A stretch of 64,000 nt of DNA from an uncultured Campylobacter sp. (GTDB lineage Bacteria; Campylobacterota; Campylobacteria; Campylobacterales; Campylobacteraceae). The stretch spans positions 4,866 through 68,865 of the forward strand of contig CAMUNZ010000001.1 of the NCBI GenBank assembly GCA_947090385.1. The letters are read 5' to 3'. Each line of letters starts with the position of its first letter. The first letter of the stretch is position 1. The notes beneath the pieces were generated by a model. That model worked only from the letters and a program-made list of their open reading frames with translations. It was not told the origin of the DNA and did not search any database. This document shows, one piece after another, positions 9,039-20,399 of this stretch. The translations under genes were made by a program, and so were the position numbers.

Positions 9039-9836
9039 TTATTGTATAACTAAACTTGCACGCGACAAAATTCGTTCTATTGCAACTTCAAAATCATTTT
9101 TTGCATAAAAACTCAAAATCGTACCAAAACTAACGGAATTTATCGTATAAACGGGATTTAATCCAGCAGTTTCGTAAAAAGAATTTATAGAATTTTTGAT
9201 ATTTTCTATCTCATTTTCATCGTTTAAATATTGCTTTGCGATTTTTTTAATTTCATCGTCGTCAAGCAATTTTGTAGCCTCTTTTTTTTGTATTTCATTT
9301 AAATTTTTTAAATCTGGATTTAATAAAGCAAAATCAAAAGCAACCTCATCGCAAACAAATTTATCATCGTTATAAAATCCGACTATTCCTACAAAAATAT
9401 TTTTATTTTTTGTCAAATCTGCCAAAAAATCGTAATGTTCAATCTTTGCAAGATATTCGTCATAATTAAAACCTCGCATGTTTATATCTAAAATTTCAGC
9501 GTTTAAATCATCAACATATTTTTGAAATTTTTCATTTTCGCTTAAATAATTATCAGTTTTTGCACAAATATGAACCAAAATCAATCTCTTTATATGTTCT
9601 AATGAAATTTCGCCAAATTTCGATATGATTTCTTTTGCTTCTTCGCAAACCAAAACTCTTAAAATAGCGTTTAATCTTAAATCAATATCGTCAAAATCAT
9701 AATCATAAATAAAATTTACAATCTCATCAAACGCGGTAAAACTTTCTAAATTATCATTTTTATAGAAATAACAAATAAATTTGTCGTTTTTTAATTTTAA
9801 TTCTACAAAATCTTCTTTTTGATTTAAAAAATCCAT
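9039..9836 (-). CDS. Unknown acidic cytoplasmic protein
   Basis: I do not recognise this 265-residue protein. It is rich in Asp, Glu, Asn and Lys, has no signal peptide or membrane helix, and no nucleotide-binding or metal motif that I can name. The N-terminal third contains a very acidic stretch (DYDFDDIDLR near residue 49). It stands alone between yceI and an EamA gene, all on the minus strand, with about 45 bases to the upstream gene. Codon use looks like that of its neighbours, and the start ATG 9836 follows an AAAGG-type ribosome site, so it is a credible gene. Confidence 0.7.
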   Translation of the reverse strand: MDFLNQKEDFVELKLKNDKFICYFYKNDNLESFTAFDEIVNFIYDYDFDDIDLRLNAILRVLVCEEAKEIISKFGEISLEHIKRLILVHICAKTDNYLSENEKFQKYVDDLNAEILDINMRGFNYDEYLAKIEHYDFLADLTKNKNIFVGIVGFYNDDKFVCDEVAFDFALLNPDLKNLNEIQKKEATKLLDDDEIKKIAKQYLNDENEIENIKNSINSFYETAGLNPVYTINSVSFGTILSFYAKNDFEVAIERILSRASLVIQ

Positions 9837-9880
9837 ACAAAAACCTTTAAAAAATTTTCGTTAATTATAATAAAATTATC

Positions 9881-10798
9881 TTAATTTTTAAATATAAAAT
9901 TAACAAGTTTTTTACCAAATTCTGCTAAAAAAATCGCAAAAATAATCAAAAATGCCCCAAAAATTTGATTTAAATTTAAATTTTCTAAACCCATAAAATA
10001 TCCTATAAAACCCGCACTAACTGGCTCTAAAGTGTAAATTAAAGCAGTTTTTTCGCTACTTATAAATTTTTGTGCCCAACTTTGAACAACAAAAGCAAAA
10101 ATTGTAGCAACCAAAACGCAAAAAATAAGAGTTAATAAAAAAGTTTTTTCAAAAACAAATTCTAAACCACCTAAAATAGCGTAATTTGATATATTTTTTT
10201 CAAAAAATATCGCCGTTATAAAACTCAAAAAACTCATGATCAAAAATTGAGTTACAACAAGAGGCAAAATTTTTACTTTTTGAATCGCGATCGCTGTAAA
10301 AACAACATGCGCAGCGTATGAAAAAGAAGATAATAAAGCTAAAATTTCACCAAATCCAAAACATAAATTTTTAGCATTACTTAAAAAATACAACCCAAAT
10401 CCAGCGATTATCGCGCTTAAAATAGAAAAAATTTGAATTTTTTGTTTTAATAATAAAAAAGCTAAAAATGGCACGAAAATAACATTTAAACCGACTATAA
10501 AAGCGACTTGACTTGAAAAAATATAATTTAACGCGTAAGTTTGCGCTGTAAAATCTATAAAAAGAAAAAATCCCGAAATTGCCCCAAGAATCAAAGCAAA
10601 TTTATCAAATTTCACCATTTTATAAAAAATAATCCACATGAAAAATGCCGCAAATAAAAATCTCCAAGCAAGAAAACTAGGCACATTTATAAGTTTTATT
10701 GTATGACTTACTGGCAAAAACGTCCCGCCCCAAGTTATAGCCACGATGATAAGCAAAATCACTGCTATTTTTTCTTGTTTTTCCAAAAATTTCTCCAA
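9881..10798 (-). CDS. EamA/DMT-family transporter
   Basis: Inner-membrane drug/metabolite transporter superfamily member of 305 residues with about ten hydrophobic helices in two EamA repeats. TWGGTFLPV in helix 1 and TLEPVSAGFIGY near residue 255 are typical of the family. Substrates (amino acids, purines or other metabolites) cannot be read from sequence. It is divergent from mntP across a 70-base gap that holds at least the mntP promoter. It is one of three EamA proteins in the window (also 47171-48055 and 54321-55178), all different in sequence. Confidence 0.88.
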   Translation of the reverse strand: MEKFLEKQEKIAVILLIIVAITWGGTFLPVSHTIKLINVPSFLAWRFLFAAFFMWIIFYKMVKFDKFALILGAISGFFLFIDFTAQTYALNYIFSSQVAFIVGLNVIFVPFLAFLLLKQKIQIFSILSAIIAGFGLYFLSNAKNLCFGFGEILALLSSFSYAAHVVFTAIAIQKVKILPLVVTQFLIMSFLSFITAIFFEKNISNYAILGGLEFVFEKTFLLTLIFCVLVATIFAFVVQSWAQKFISSEKTALIYTLEPVSAGFIGYFMGLENLNLNQIFGAFLIIFAIFLAEFGKKLVNFIFKN

Positions 10799-10841
10799 TT
10801 CGTAAAATAAAAGTCTTAATTTTACTAAAAACTTTTTAAAG

Positions 10842-10847
10842 TATAAT
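10842..10847 (+). promoter_or_regulatory. -10 box of the mntP promoter
   Basis: A perfect TATAAT lies 21 bases before the mntP start in the gap divergent from the EamA gene, with A+T-rich upstream sequence and no clear -35, as usual for Campylobacter sigma-70 promoters. Confidence 0.55.
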
Positions 10848-10868
10848 AACGCCTTTCAAAGGATAAAA

Positions 10869-11411
10869 ATGGAGCTTTTACTTCTAGCAATCGCTCTTGC
10901 CATGGACGCTGTGGCTGTTTGTATGGCAAACGGAGCAAAATACTTAAATATAAAATTCAAACAAATTTTACTTTTTAGTTTTGTTTATGGATTTTTTCAA
11001 GCCTTAATGCCATTTTTAGGATATTTTTTAGGGCTTAGCTTTGCAAATTTTATAGCTTCAATTGATCATTTTATAGCATTTTTTATACTTAATTATATCG
11101 GCATAAAAATGATAAAAGATAGAAAAATTCAAATCGCCTGCCAATTGCACAAAAAAGAGATAATTTTAACAGCAATTGCCACAAGTATAGATGCTTTTGC
11201 GATCGGTGTAACTTTTGCATTTGAAAAAGTTAATATAATTTTTAATTCACTAATTATAGGTTTAATGTGTTTTGTTTTGTGTTTTATCGCTTTTTATATG
11301 GGCAAAAAAGTTGGCGAAATTTTAGAAACAAAGGCTTTAATTTCAGGTGGCGTTATACTCATTTTGATAGGATTTAAAATTTTAATCACACATTTAGGAA
11401 TTTTACGATGA
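10869..11411 (+). CDS. mntP: Manganese efflux pump
   Basis: MntP exports Mn2+ across the inner membrane. The 180-residue protein has six predicted helices and the two related metal-site motifs of the family: LAMDAVAV near residue 10-17 and ATSIDAFAIG near residue 101-110. It starts at ATG 10869 after AAAGGA, downstream of a TATAAT box. Its stop overlaps the start of the exonuclease gene (ATGA, 11408-11411). I see no yybP-ykoY-type riboswitch in the short leader, so Mn control, if any, acts otherwise. Confidence 0.92.
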   Translation: MELLLLAIALAMDAVAVCMANGAKYLNIKFKQILLFSFVYGFFQALMPFLGYFLGLSFANFIASIDHFIAFFILNYIGIKMIKDRKIQIACQLHKKEIILTAIATSIDAFAIGVTFAFEKVNIIFNSLIIGLMCFVLCFIAFYMGKKVGEILETKALISGGVILILIGFKILITHLGILR

Positions 11412-12151
11412 AAATAGTATCTTGGAATGTAAATGGAATTCGTGCCGTAGTCCAAAAAAATGATTTTTCATGGATTAAAGATGTCGATTTTTTAGGAATT
11501 CAAGAAACAAAAGCAAACGAAGAAAATTTGCCAAAAGAAATTTTTAATCTTGGATTTAAAAACATAACTTCAAATAGCGCTACAAAAGCAGGATATAGCG
11601 GAGTTTTAAGCGCTTTTAATGAAAATTTTACTACGACAAAATCACTTTTTAATGATGATGAAGGGCGAGTTTTGGAACATAGATATAAAAATTTGGTAAT
11701 TTTTAATATATATTTTCCAAACGGACAAAAAGATGAAATTAGACTTGCATATAAAATTGATTTTTATAAAAAATTTTTAGCATACATAAAAGATTTAAAA
11801 AAAGATGGATTTAGCATAATTTTCATGGGCGATCTAAACACAGCTCACAACGAAATAGATATAAAAAATCCAAAAGCAAACGAAAATCGTAGCGGATTTT
11901 TAAAAATAGAAAGGGAAATTTTAGACGAAATTTGCCAAAACGGTTTTATCGATACTTTTAGATTTTTATATCCAAAATTGCAAAAATTTTCTTGGTGGAG
12001 TTATAAATTTAAAGCAAGAGAAAAAAATATCGGTTGGCGAATTGATTATATTTTTATAAGCGAAGATTTAAAAGATCGTTTAAAAGATGCTTTCATAATG
12101 GATGAAATTTTAGGAAGCGATCATTGTCCAGTCGGCATAGAGATAGATTAA
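11408..12151 (+). CDS. xth: Exodeoxyribonuclease III (AP endonuclease)
   Basis: Base-excision repair enzyme that cuts DNA 5' of abasic sites and trims 3' ends. At 247 residues it shows the whole set of family motifs: SWNVNGIRAV at the start, QETKA (metal Glu) near residue 36, NIYFPNG near 102, GDLNTAH near 140, and GSDHCPV at the C-terminus (catalytic Asp-His). It overlaps mntP by four bases and is followed after nine bases by the permease gene, suggesting one operon. Confidence 0.94.
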   Translation: MKIVSWNVNGIRAVVQKNDFSWIKDVDFLGIQETKANEENLPKEIFNLGFKNITSNSATKAGYSGVLSAFNENFTTTKSLFNDDEGRVLEHRYKNLVIFNIYFPNGQKDEIRLAYKIDFYKKFLAYIKDLKKDGFSIIFMGDLNTAHNEIDIKNPKANENRSGFLKIEREILDEICQNGFIDTFRFLYPKLQKFSWWSYKFKAREKNIGWRIDYIFISEDLKDRLKDAFIMDEILGSDHCPVGIEID

Positions 12152-12160
12152 GGAGATTTT

Positions 12161-13420
12161 ATGACAACAAATTATGTTTTTAGGTTAAAAGATTGTATTT
12201 TAGGAGCACAATTTTTATTTGTGGCTTTTGGAGCTTTAGTTTTGATGCCGATTTTAACGGGGCTTGATACAAGCGTCGCACTTTTTACGGCAGGAGTTGG
12301 AACTTTAATTTTTCAATTTATTTGTCGCAAAAAAGTAGTGCCGATATTTTTAGCTAGCTCTTTTGCGTTTATTGCGCCTATTAGTTTTGCTATACAAGAA
12401 TGGGGACTTAGCGCGGCTATGGGTGGCGTATTTGTTGCAGGACTTGCTTATAGCGCTTTTTCTTTTGTGGTTAGATATAAAGGATTTGAGTTTATAGATA
12501 AAATTTTACCGGCGATTGTTGTTGGGCCAGTAATTATGACAATAGGATTAGTTTTAAGTCCAAATGCCGTAAGCATGGCTTTTCCAGATATAAACTCACT
12601 TGCAAAATATCAAATTTTAAATCCAAATTTCACACAAAAAGATGCGATTATAATCGCTTTTATATCGCTTTTAGTCACATTAACCACAATTATGTTTGCA
12701 AAAGGAATTTTAAAACTAATACCTATTTTATGCGGAGTTGTGGCTGGTTATGCAATATCAGTATTTTATGGAATAGTAGATTTTGAAGCTGTAAAATCGG
12801 CTCCTTGGTTTAGAGTGCCAAATTTTACAACTCCTACTTTTAAACTTGATGCGATTTTATATATGATTCCAGTTATCATAGCGCCGATTATCGAGCACAT
12901 CGGAAATGTCATAGCCATAAGCAATGTCACAAAAGATAATTTTGTAAAAAATCCAGGACTCGAAAATACGCTTTTAGGCGATGGAATCGCTACAAGCGCA
13001 GCGGCTTTATTAGCAGGACCACCTTGTACAACTTATGCAGAAGTTACAGGTGCTGTAAGATTAACTAAAGCTTTTAATCCAGGCATTATGACGTGGTCGG
13101 CGATTGTAGCGATACTTTTAGCATTTGTAGGAAAACTTGGCGCTTTGATTGCTTCGATTCCGGCTTGTGTTTTAGGCGGAATTATGATTTTGCTTTTTGG
13201 AATAATCGCAAGCGTTGGAATGGAAAGTTTGATTAAAGCAAAAGTTGATATGGACGAGCCTAGAAATATGATTATAATCGCTTTGATTTTAGTGCCAGCA
13301 CTTGGCGGAATGGTGCTTAATTTTGGATTTGCGTCATTTTCTCAAATCGGACTTGGTGCGATTTTAGGAGTTAGTTTAAATTTGATTTTGCCAAAAACAA
13401 AACAATTAACAAAAGATTAA
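12161..13420 (+). CDS. uraA: NCS2 uracil/xanthine permease
   Basis: Proton-coupled nucleobase transporter of the NCS2/SLC23 family in the inner membrane, 419 residues, mostly hydrophobic. The family signature loop appears as PPCTTYAEVTGAV near residue 287, where many uracil permeases have TTYAENIG; the N-I pair replaced by V-T could shift substrate preference. The preceding IIEHIGNV near residue 245 carries the conserved Glu. Start ATG 12161 follows AAGGAG. The uracil assignment is by family resemblance only; pyrB and pyrC lie elsewhere in the window. Confidence 0.85.
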   Translation: MTTNYVFRLKDCILGAQFLFVAFGALVLMPILTGLDTSVALFTAGVGTLIFQFICRKKVVPIFLASSFAFIAPISFAIQEWGLSAAMGGVFVAGLAYSAFSFVVRYKGFEFIDKILPAIVVGPVIMTIGLVLSPNAVSMAFPDINSLAKYQILNPNFTQKDAIIIAFISLLVTLTTIMFAKGILKLIPILCGVVAGYAISVFYGIVDFEAVKSAPWFRVPNFTTPTFKLDAILYMIPVIIAPIIEHIGNVIAISNVTKDNFVKNPGLENTLLGDGIATSAAALLAGPPCTTYAEVTGAVRLTKAFNPGIMTWSAIVAILLAFVGKLGALIASIPACVLGGIMILLFGIIASVGMESLIKAKVDMDEPRNMIIIALILVPALGGMVLNFGFASFSQIGLGAILGVSLNLILPKTKQLTKD

Positions 13421-13462
13421 AAATTTTTATATATTTTTGAGCAAAATTTTTAAGGGGATAAT

Positions 13463-14254
13463 ATGAAAATTTTAAAATTTATTTTTAGTTTTAGTTTATT
13501 TTTAGGACTTTTACAAGGAGCAAATTTAAATGAGATAAAAGAACGTGGCTTTATAAAAATCGGCGTTTTTAGCGACAAACCGCCATTTGGTTTTATAGAT
13601 CAAAATGGCAAAAATCAAGGCTTTGATATAGAACTTGCAAAAGAAATTTCAAAAGAACTTTTCAAAGATGAAAACAAAATCGAATTTTTGTTAGTCGAAG
13701 CGGCAAGCAGAGTTGAATTTTTGCAAGCTGATAAAGTTGATTTAATCTTAGCGAATTTCACAAAAACAAAAGAGCGTCAAAGAGTTGTTGATTTTGCAAA
13801 ACCGTATATGAAAGTTAGCCTTGGAGTGGTTAGCAAAAATGGCGAAATTTCGGATTTAAATCAATTAAAAAACAAAACTTTAATCGTAAATAAAGGCACA
13901 ACTGCCGATATATATTTTACAAAAAATCATCCAGAAATTAAACTTTTAAAATTCGATCAAAACACAGAGACTTTTGCAGCACTTTTAGACGCTAGAGGCG
14001 ATGCTTTAGCACACGATAATACAATGCTTTTTGGTTGGGCAAAAAATAATCCAAATTTTTTGGTAGCAATCCCAAATTTAGGTGGCGTTGATGAGATTGC
14101 ACCAGCCGTAAAAAAAGGAAATAAAGATTTGGTTAAATTTTTAGATGATCTCATAGAAAAACTCACAAAAGAGAAATTTTTCTATAAAGCTTATGAAAAA
14201 ACTTTAAAAAACTCTTTTGGCGACAAAATTGAACCTCAAAATGTTATTTACTAA
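13463..14254 (+). CDS. Amino-acid ABC transporter solute-binding protein (PEB1/CjaC-like)
   Basis: Periplasmic binding protein of the polar amino-acid uptake family, 263 residues. It has a cleavable signal peptide (about residues 1-20, ending LLQGA, no lipobox Cys), then the family features GVFSDKPPFGF near residue 36, GFDIELAK near 53 and the NFTKTKERxxVVDFAKPY segment around 105-120. It is encoded alone, although ABC permease and ATPase genes of the same family occur at 27.2-32.3 kb without a binding protein; the two sets may work together. Start ATG 13463 follows AAGGGG. Confidence 0.9.
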   Translation: MKILKFIFSFSLFLGLLQGANLNEIKERGFIKIGVFSDKPPFGFIDQNGKNQGFDIELAKEISKELFKDENKIEFLLVEAASRVEFLQADKVDLILANFTKTKERQRVVDFAKPYMKVSLGVVSKNGEISDLNQLKNKTLIVNKGTTADIYFTKNHPEIKLLKFDQNTETFAALLDARGDALAHDNTMLFGWAKNNPNFLVAIPNLGGVDEIAPAVKKGNKDLVKFLDDLIEKLTKEKFFYKAYEKTLKNSFGDKIEPQNVIY

Positions 14255-14287
14255 AATTTTCGCCTTTTGGCGGAAATTTATATAAAA

Positions 14288-14857
14288 ATGCTTTGCGTAA
14301 ATTGTGAGCGTTTTAGTTTTGGATTGATTTGTAAAAATTGCAAACAAATTCTTAGCGACATTTCATTGACAAAAAGAATCGAAGACGGGCTTGAAATTTA
14401 CTCATTTTATGGATATTCAGAAATAGAAAAACTACTTTTTAGCAAACACAAAATTTATGGATCTAAAATTTTTGAAATTTTAGCAGATTTATCATTTGCA
14501 AAATTTGCTAAAAATTTTCAATTTAATGAAAAAATTTCAGCAATCCCATTAGATGACAATGTAAAAAGTGGATATTCGCACACAGCCATTTTAGCAAAAG
14601 CTTTAAAAAGCAAATTTATAAAGCCAAAATTTCGAGTTTTAAGAGCAAAATCGCAAATTTCTTATCACGGAAAAAGTTTAGAATTTCGCAAAAATAATCC
14701 AAGAAATTATCAAATTCTTAAAAAAATAAATACGCCGATAATTTTGGTAGATGATATCGTCACAACGGGGCAAAGTTTAATGCAAGCAAGAGATATTTTG
14801 CAAAAAAACAACGAAGAAATTCTTTTTGCTTTAACGCTTGCAGACGCAAGAATTTAA
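14288..14857 (+). CDS. ComF-family phosphoribosyltransferase-like protein
   Basis: ComF-like protein implicated in DNA uptake, with a phosphoribosyltransferase fold. I place the start at ATG 14288, giving 189 residues beginning with the zinc-ribbon CVNC...CKNC expected for ComF; an in-frame TTG seven codons earlier adds only unconserved sequence. The PRPP-binding loop is IILVDDIVTTGQSL near residue 155-168. The order comF-gyrA matches C. jejuni. Two prepilin-like genes in this window may belong to the same DNA-uptake function. Confidence 0.85.
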   Translation: MLCVNCERFSFGLICKNCKQILSDISLTKRIEDGLEIYSFYGYSEIEKLLFSKHKIYGSKIFEILADLSFAKFAKNFQFNEKISAIPLDDNVKSGYSHTAILAKALKSKFIKPKFRVLRAKSQISYHGKSLEFRKNNPRNYQILKKINTPIILVDDIVTTGQSLMQARDILQKNNEEILFALTLADARI

Positions 14858-14888
14858 AAATTTCAGCCACTTTAAATAAATTTTAAGC

Positions 14889-14894
14889 TATAAT
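14889..14894 (+). promoter_or_regulatory. -10 box of the gyrA promoter
   Basis: A perfect TATAAT lies 31 bases before the gyrA ATG in the 68-base gap after comF, in T-rich surroundings. It suggests gyrA has its own promoter in addition to any read-through. Confidence 0.55.
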
Positions 14895-14925
14895 CGCCGA
14901 ATTTTTTAACTTTTAAGGAATTTTG

Positions 14926-17472
14926 ATGGAAGAAATTTTAGATCAAGATATACAAAATATAGATGTCGTAGATACAATAAAAAATAGCTATTTAGATTAT
15001 TCGATGAGTGTTATTATCGGTAGGGCGTTACCAGATGCAAGAGATGGATTAAAACCAGTTCATAGACGAATTTTGTATGGAATGAATGATTTAAGTCTTG
15101 GTAGCAAAAGTCCTTATAAAAAATCAGCAAGAATTGTCGGAGATGTAATGGGAAAATATCATCCACACGGCGATATTGCGATATATGATGCATTAGTAAG
15201 GATGGCGCAACCTTTTTCTATGAGAATTCCAAGCGTAGATGGACAAGGAAACTTTGGATCGATTGATGGTGATGGTGCTGCTGCTATGCGTTACACAGAA
15301 GCTAGAATGACAAATTTAGCAGAAGAACTTTTAAAAGATATAGATAAAGATACAGTCGATTTTGTGCCAAATTACGATGATTCTATGAAAGAACCGGATG
15401 TTTTGCCTGCAAAAGTACCAAATTTGCTTTTAAATGGAAGTAGCGGTATAGCAGTAGGTATGGCGACAAATATCCCGCCTCATAGTTTAGACGAATTAAT
15501 CGATGGAATTTTACTTCTTTTAGACAAAAAAGATGCCAGTTTAGAAGAAATTATGGAGCATATAAAAGGTCCAGATTTTCCAACTGGAGGCATAATTTTT
15601 GGCAAAAAAGGAATAATTGAAGCTTACAAAACTGGACGCGGACGTATTAAAATTCGCGCAAAAACTCATATAGAGACAAAATCAAATAAAGATGTAATCG
15701 TAATAGACGAAGTTCCTTATCAATGCAACAAAGCAAGACTTATCGAACAAATTGCCGGTTTAGTAAAAGATAAATTAATCGATGGAATTAGCGAAGTTAG
15801 AGACGAAAGCGATAGAGAAGGAATTCGCGTAGTAATAGAATTAAAAAGAGATGCTATAAGTGAGATTGTTTTAAATAATTTATTTAAACAAACCGCTATG
15901 GAAGCGACTTTTGGCGTGATAATGCTAGCAATCAATAACAAAGAGCCAAAAGTATTTAATTTAATGGAGCTTTTAAATTTATTTTTAAATCATAGAAAAA
16001 CAGTCGTCATAAGAAGAACTATTTTTGATTTACAAAAAGCAAAAGCTAGGGCGCATATTTTAGAAGGCTTGACAATCGCACTTGAAAATATCGACGATGT
16101 GATTGAACTGATCAAAAACAGCCAAGATACAAATGATGCAAGAAATGGCTTGATGCAGAAATTTGGACTTAGCGAACTTCAATCAAATGCAATTTTGGAT
16201 ATGAAACTTAGCCGTTTAACTGGATTAGAGCGAGAAAAAATAGAAAATGAATTAAAAGAACTTTTAGAATTAATAAAACATTTAGAAGAAATTCTAAAAA
16301 GCGAAGAGATGATTGAAAAAATCATAAGAGAAGAATTGATAGAAATTAAAAACAAATTCAAATGTCCAAGAATTACAGAAATCGTGGATGATTACGAGGA
16401 TTTTGATACAGAAGATTTAATTCCAAATGAAAATATGGTAGTTACTATAACTCACCGCGGATATATAAAACGCGTCCCTAGCAAAACTTACGAAAAACAA
16501 AAACGTGGTGGAAAAGGTAAAGTGGCAGTTACTACATACGAAGATGATTTTATAGAAAATTTCTTTACATCAAATTCTCATGATACTTTAATGTTTATAA
16601 GCGATAAAGGGCAACTTTATTGGTTAAAAGTTTATAAAATTCCGGAAGGCTCAAGAACTGCAAAAGGAAAAGCACTTGTAAATTTGATAAATTTACAACC
16701 AGATGAACAAATAAAAGCCATTATTAATACAACAGACTTTAATGAAAACAAATCTATGGTATTTTTCACCAAAAATGGTCTAATAAAACGAACAAATTTA
16801 AGCGAATATAAAAACATAAGAACTATCGGAGTAAAAGCGATAAATCTTGATGAAAATGATGAAGTTGTAACGGCATTGATTATCGAAAAAGATGAATTTG
16901 ATCTTGGAAATTTAAGTGAAGAAGCGATAAACGAAAGCGCAGAAAATTTAGAAGAAACTACAAATTCTCAATATCAAGGTCAAATGTTTTTAGTCGTTAC
17001 GGAACAAGGCATGTGTATTAAATTTAATGCAAATTCAGTTAGAGAAATAGGACGAAATTCAAGAGGCATAACTGCTATCAAATTTAAAACAGATGATGAT
17101 TTTGTAGTAGGAGCAGCTGTAATACAAAATGATAGTCAAGAAATTTTAAGTATTTCTAGCAAAGGTATTGGCAAACGAACAACTGCCGATGAATATAGAT
17201 TAACTAAAAGAGGCGGAAAAGGCGTAATCGCTATGAAGCTTACAAATAAAACAGGCGATTTAATCGGCATAGTTATAGTCGATGATGCGCTTGATTTGAT
17301 GGCACTTACGACAACTGGAAAGATGATTAGAGTAGATATGGAATCTATAAGAAAAGCTGGTAGAAATACAAGCGGAGTAAAAATCATAAATGTCGATGGC
17401 GACGAAGTAAAAAGTGTAGCGATTTGTCCAAAAGAAGAAAAAGACGAGGAAGAAAACAATGAGGAAGTTTAA
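14926..17472 (+). CDS. gyrA: DNA gyrase subunit A, with Ile at the quinolone-resistance position
   Basis: Introduces negative supercoils with GyrB; target of quinolones. The product has 848 residues from ATG 14926 (AAGGA upstream). The active-site tyrosine is Tyr123 in AMRYTEARM and the GyrA box KRGGKGK lies near residue 525-531, starting a six-bladed C-terminal domain that ends in an acidic tail. In the quinolone-resistance region the sequence is [12 protein letters not shown]: Ile84 (codon ATT, 15175-15177) takes the position of E. coli Ser83 and C. jejuni Thr86, where Ile is the classical resistance change. Asp88 (E. coli Asp87) is intact. The stop overlaps asd by 14 bases. Confidence 0.97.
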   Translation: MEEILDQDIQNIDVVDTIKNSYLDYSMSVIIGRALPDARDGLKPVHRRILYGMNDLSLGSKSPYKKSARIVGDVMGKYHPHGDIAIYDALVRMAQPFSMRIPSVDGQGNFGSIDGDGAAAMRYTEARMTNLAEELLKDIDKDTVDFVPNYDDSMKEPDVLPAKVPNLLLNGSSGIAVGMATNIPPHSLDELIDGILLLLDKKDASLEEIMEHIKGPDFPTGGIIFGKKGIIEAYKTGRGRIKIRAKTHIETKSNKDVIVIDEVPYQCNKARLIEQIAGLVKDKLIDGISEVRDESDREGIRVVIELKRDAISEIVLNNLFKQTAMEATFGVIMLAINNKEPKVFNLMELLNLFLNHRKTVVIRRTIFDLQKAKARAHILEGLTIALENIDDVIELIKNSQDTNDARNGLMQKFGLSELQSNAILDMKLSRLTGLEREKIENELKELLELIKHLEEILKSEEMIEKIIREELIEIKNKFKCPRITEIVDDYEDFDTEDLIPNENMVVTITHRGYIKRVPSKTYEKQKRGGKGKVAVTTYEDDFIENFFTSNSHDTLMFISDKGQLYWLKVYKIPEGSRTAKGKALVNLINLQPDEQIKAIINTTDFNENKSMVFFTKNGLIKRTNLSEYKNIRTIGVKAINLDENDEVVTALIIEKDEFDLGNLSEEAINESAENLEETTNSQYQGQMFLVVTEQGMCIKFNANSVREIGRNSRGITAIKFKTDDDFVVGAAVIQNDSQEILSISSKGIGKRTTADEYRLTKRGGKGVIAMKLTNKTGDLIGIVIVDDALDLMALTTTGKMIRVDMESIRKAGRNTSGVKIINVDGDEVKSVAICPKEEKDEEENNEEV

Positions 17473-18487
17473 TATAGCCGTTGTTGGTGCAACTGGCGCT
17501 GTTGGTGAAGAAATTTTTAAAGTTTTAGAGGAGTTAAAATTCCCCTATGGTGAAGTTTTACCTTTAGTTAGTTCTAGAAGTGCTGGAAGTGATGTGGAAT
17601 TTGATGGCGAAATTTACAAAGCAGTTGAACTTACAGAAAATATTTTCGAAGAACATGAAATAGATATCGCTTTTTTTAGTGCTGGTGGCTCAGTTTCAGC
17701 GAAATTTGCACCACTCGCAGCACAAAGCGGAGCTTTAGTTATAGATAATACTAGCCATTTTAGAATGCAAAAAAATATCCCGTTAGTGGTGCCAGAATGT
17801 AATCCGCAAGATATCGCATTATGGAAAGAAACAGGTATAATCGCAAATCCAAACTGTTCAACTATCCAAATGGTGCAAATTTTAAAACCATTAAACGATA
17901 CTTTTGATATACAAAGAGTTGATGTTAGCACATATCAAGCAGTTAGCGGTGCTGGAAAAAAAGGCATGGAAGAGCTTGTAATGGAACTTCAAGCATTTTT
18001 TGCTTTTAAACTTGACGAATATGAAAACAAAGCATTTCCTTATCAAATTGCTATGAATTTGATCCCGCATATTGATGTATTTTTGGATAATGGCTATACA
18101 AAAGAAGAGATGAAAATGGTAAATGAAACTCAAAAAATTTTGCATAAAAATTTCTCAGTTTCTGCAACTTGCGTTAGAGTGCCAGTTTTAAGAAGTCATA
18201 GCGAGGCTATAACTATAAAATTTGCAAATCCAATTGATGCCCAAAAAGCAAGAGAAGTTTTAAAAGCAGCCCCATCTGTTGTAGTTGTCGATAAACCAGA
18301 AGATAAAGAATATCCTATGCCGATAATCTCAACAGATACAAATTTTACTTATGTTGGAAGAATCAGAAATGACAATTTTGACGATACGATTTTGCATTTA
18401 TGGTGTTGTGCGGATCAAATCAGAGTCGGAGCAGCCACAAATGCGGTAAGAATCGCACTTGAATGGATAGAAAAATATAGTGATTAA
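17459..18487 (+). CDS. asd: Aspartate-semialdehyde dehydrogenase
   Basis: NADPH-dependent reduction of aspartyl phosphate to aspartate semialdehyde, the branch point to lysine/diaminopimelate, threonine and methionine. At 342 residues it has the Rossmann motif VVGATGAVG (about 7-15) and the catalytic Cys in [10 protein letters not shown] near residue 128. ATG 17459 lies inside the last codons of gyrA, the same gyrA-asd proximity as in C. jejuni. It feeds threonine synthase at 5.1 kb. A strong terminator palindrome begins at its stop codon. Confidence 0.96.
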   Translation: MRKFNIAVVGATGAVGEEIFKVLEELKFPYGEVLPLVSSRSAGSDVEFDGEIYKAVELTENIFEEHEIDIAFFSAGGSVSAKFAPLAAQSGALVIDNTSHFRMQKNIPLVVPECNPQDIALWKETGIIANPNCSTIQMVQILKPLNDTFDIQRVDVSTYQAVSGAGKKGMEELVMELQAFFAFKLDEYENKAFPYQIAMNLIPHIDVFLDNGYTKEEMKMVNETQKILHKNFSVSATCVRVPVLRSHSEAITIKFANPIDAQKAREVLKAAPSVVVVDKPEDKEYPMPIISTDTNFTYVGRIRNDNFDDTILHLWCCADQIRVGAATNAVRIALEWIEKYSD

Positions 18488-18513
18488 TTTCCCAAAATTT
18501 TGGGAAATTTTTA
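18486..18513 (+). terminator. Intrinsic terminator after asd
   Basis: A perfect 24-base palindrome (18486-18509) with a CCC/GGG core starts in the asd stop codon and is followed by a short T stretch. It probably ends the gyrA-asd transcript. Confidence 0.75.
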
Positions 18514-18533
18514 AATTTTAAAAGAGGCAAATT

Positions 18534-19118
18534 TTGACAAAAGAAAATTTAGAAAAATTTGAAAATTGTGTAAAAACTATAATCGAAATTTTGGGTGAAG
18601 ATACAAAACGCGAGGGACTTTTAAAAACCCCAAACAGAGTCGCAAAAGCTTATGAATTTTTTACCAGTGGATATTTGCAAGATCCAACTGAAATTTTAAA
18701 CGAAGCACTTTTTACAAGCAATAATAGCGAGATGGTTTTGATTAAAGATATAGAATTTTATAGTCTTTGCGAGCACCATCTTTTACCAATTATCGGTAGA
18801 GCGCACGTGGCTTATATACCAAATGGTAAAGTTGTAGGCCTTTCAAAAATTCCTCGCCTTGTTAATGTTTTTGCTAGACGATTTCAAATTCAAGAACAAC
18901 TAACTGAGCAAATCGCAGCCGCTCTTCAAGATACAATTAAACCTCTTGGCGTCGGAGTTGTGATAGAAGCAAGACATATGTGCATAGAAATGCGCGGTGT
19001 AGAAAAGATAAACTCAGTAACTACAACCTCAGCAATTCGCGGTAGTTTTATGACAAATGCAAACACTAGAAAAGAATTTTTCTCCCTTATAAATTCACCA
19101 AAAAACTCAAATTTTTAA
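18534..19118 (+). CDS. folE: GTP cyclohydrolase I
   Basis: Makes dihydroneopterin triphosphate from GTP, the first step of folate (and queuosine-type) synthesis. The 194-residue protein has the zinc-binding Cys and His in SLCEHHLLP near residue 79-87, a second Cys in [10 protein letters not shown] near 147, and the [12 protein letters not shown] segment. The start is TTG 18534 after AGAGG; there is no ATG before the conserved region. It is separated from asd by a terminator and probably has its own promoter in the short gap. Confidence 0.94.
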   Translation: MTKENLEKFENCVKTIIEILGEDTKREGLLKTPNRVAKAYEFFTSGYLQDPTEILNEALFTSNNSEMVLIKDIEFYSLCEHHLLPIIGRAHVAYIPNGKVVGLSKIPRLVNVFARRFQIQEQLTEQIAAALQDTIKPLGVGVVIEARHMCIEMRGVEKINSVTTTSAIRGSFMTNANTRKEFFSLINSPKNSNF

Positions 19119-19176
19119 GTTTTTATTAAAATAAAAATTGTATTATGTTTGACTTTTGAGATAAAAACTATCTTAA

Positions 19177-20388
<1,212 letters not shown>

Positions 20389-20399
20389 AGGATTGTAAA

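Noticed and set aside
14267..14287. TTG start for the ComF-like protein seven codons upstream
   Set aside because: The added residues are not conserved-looking, and the zinc-ribbon CVNC begins right after ATG 14288.
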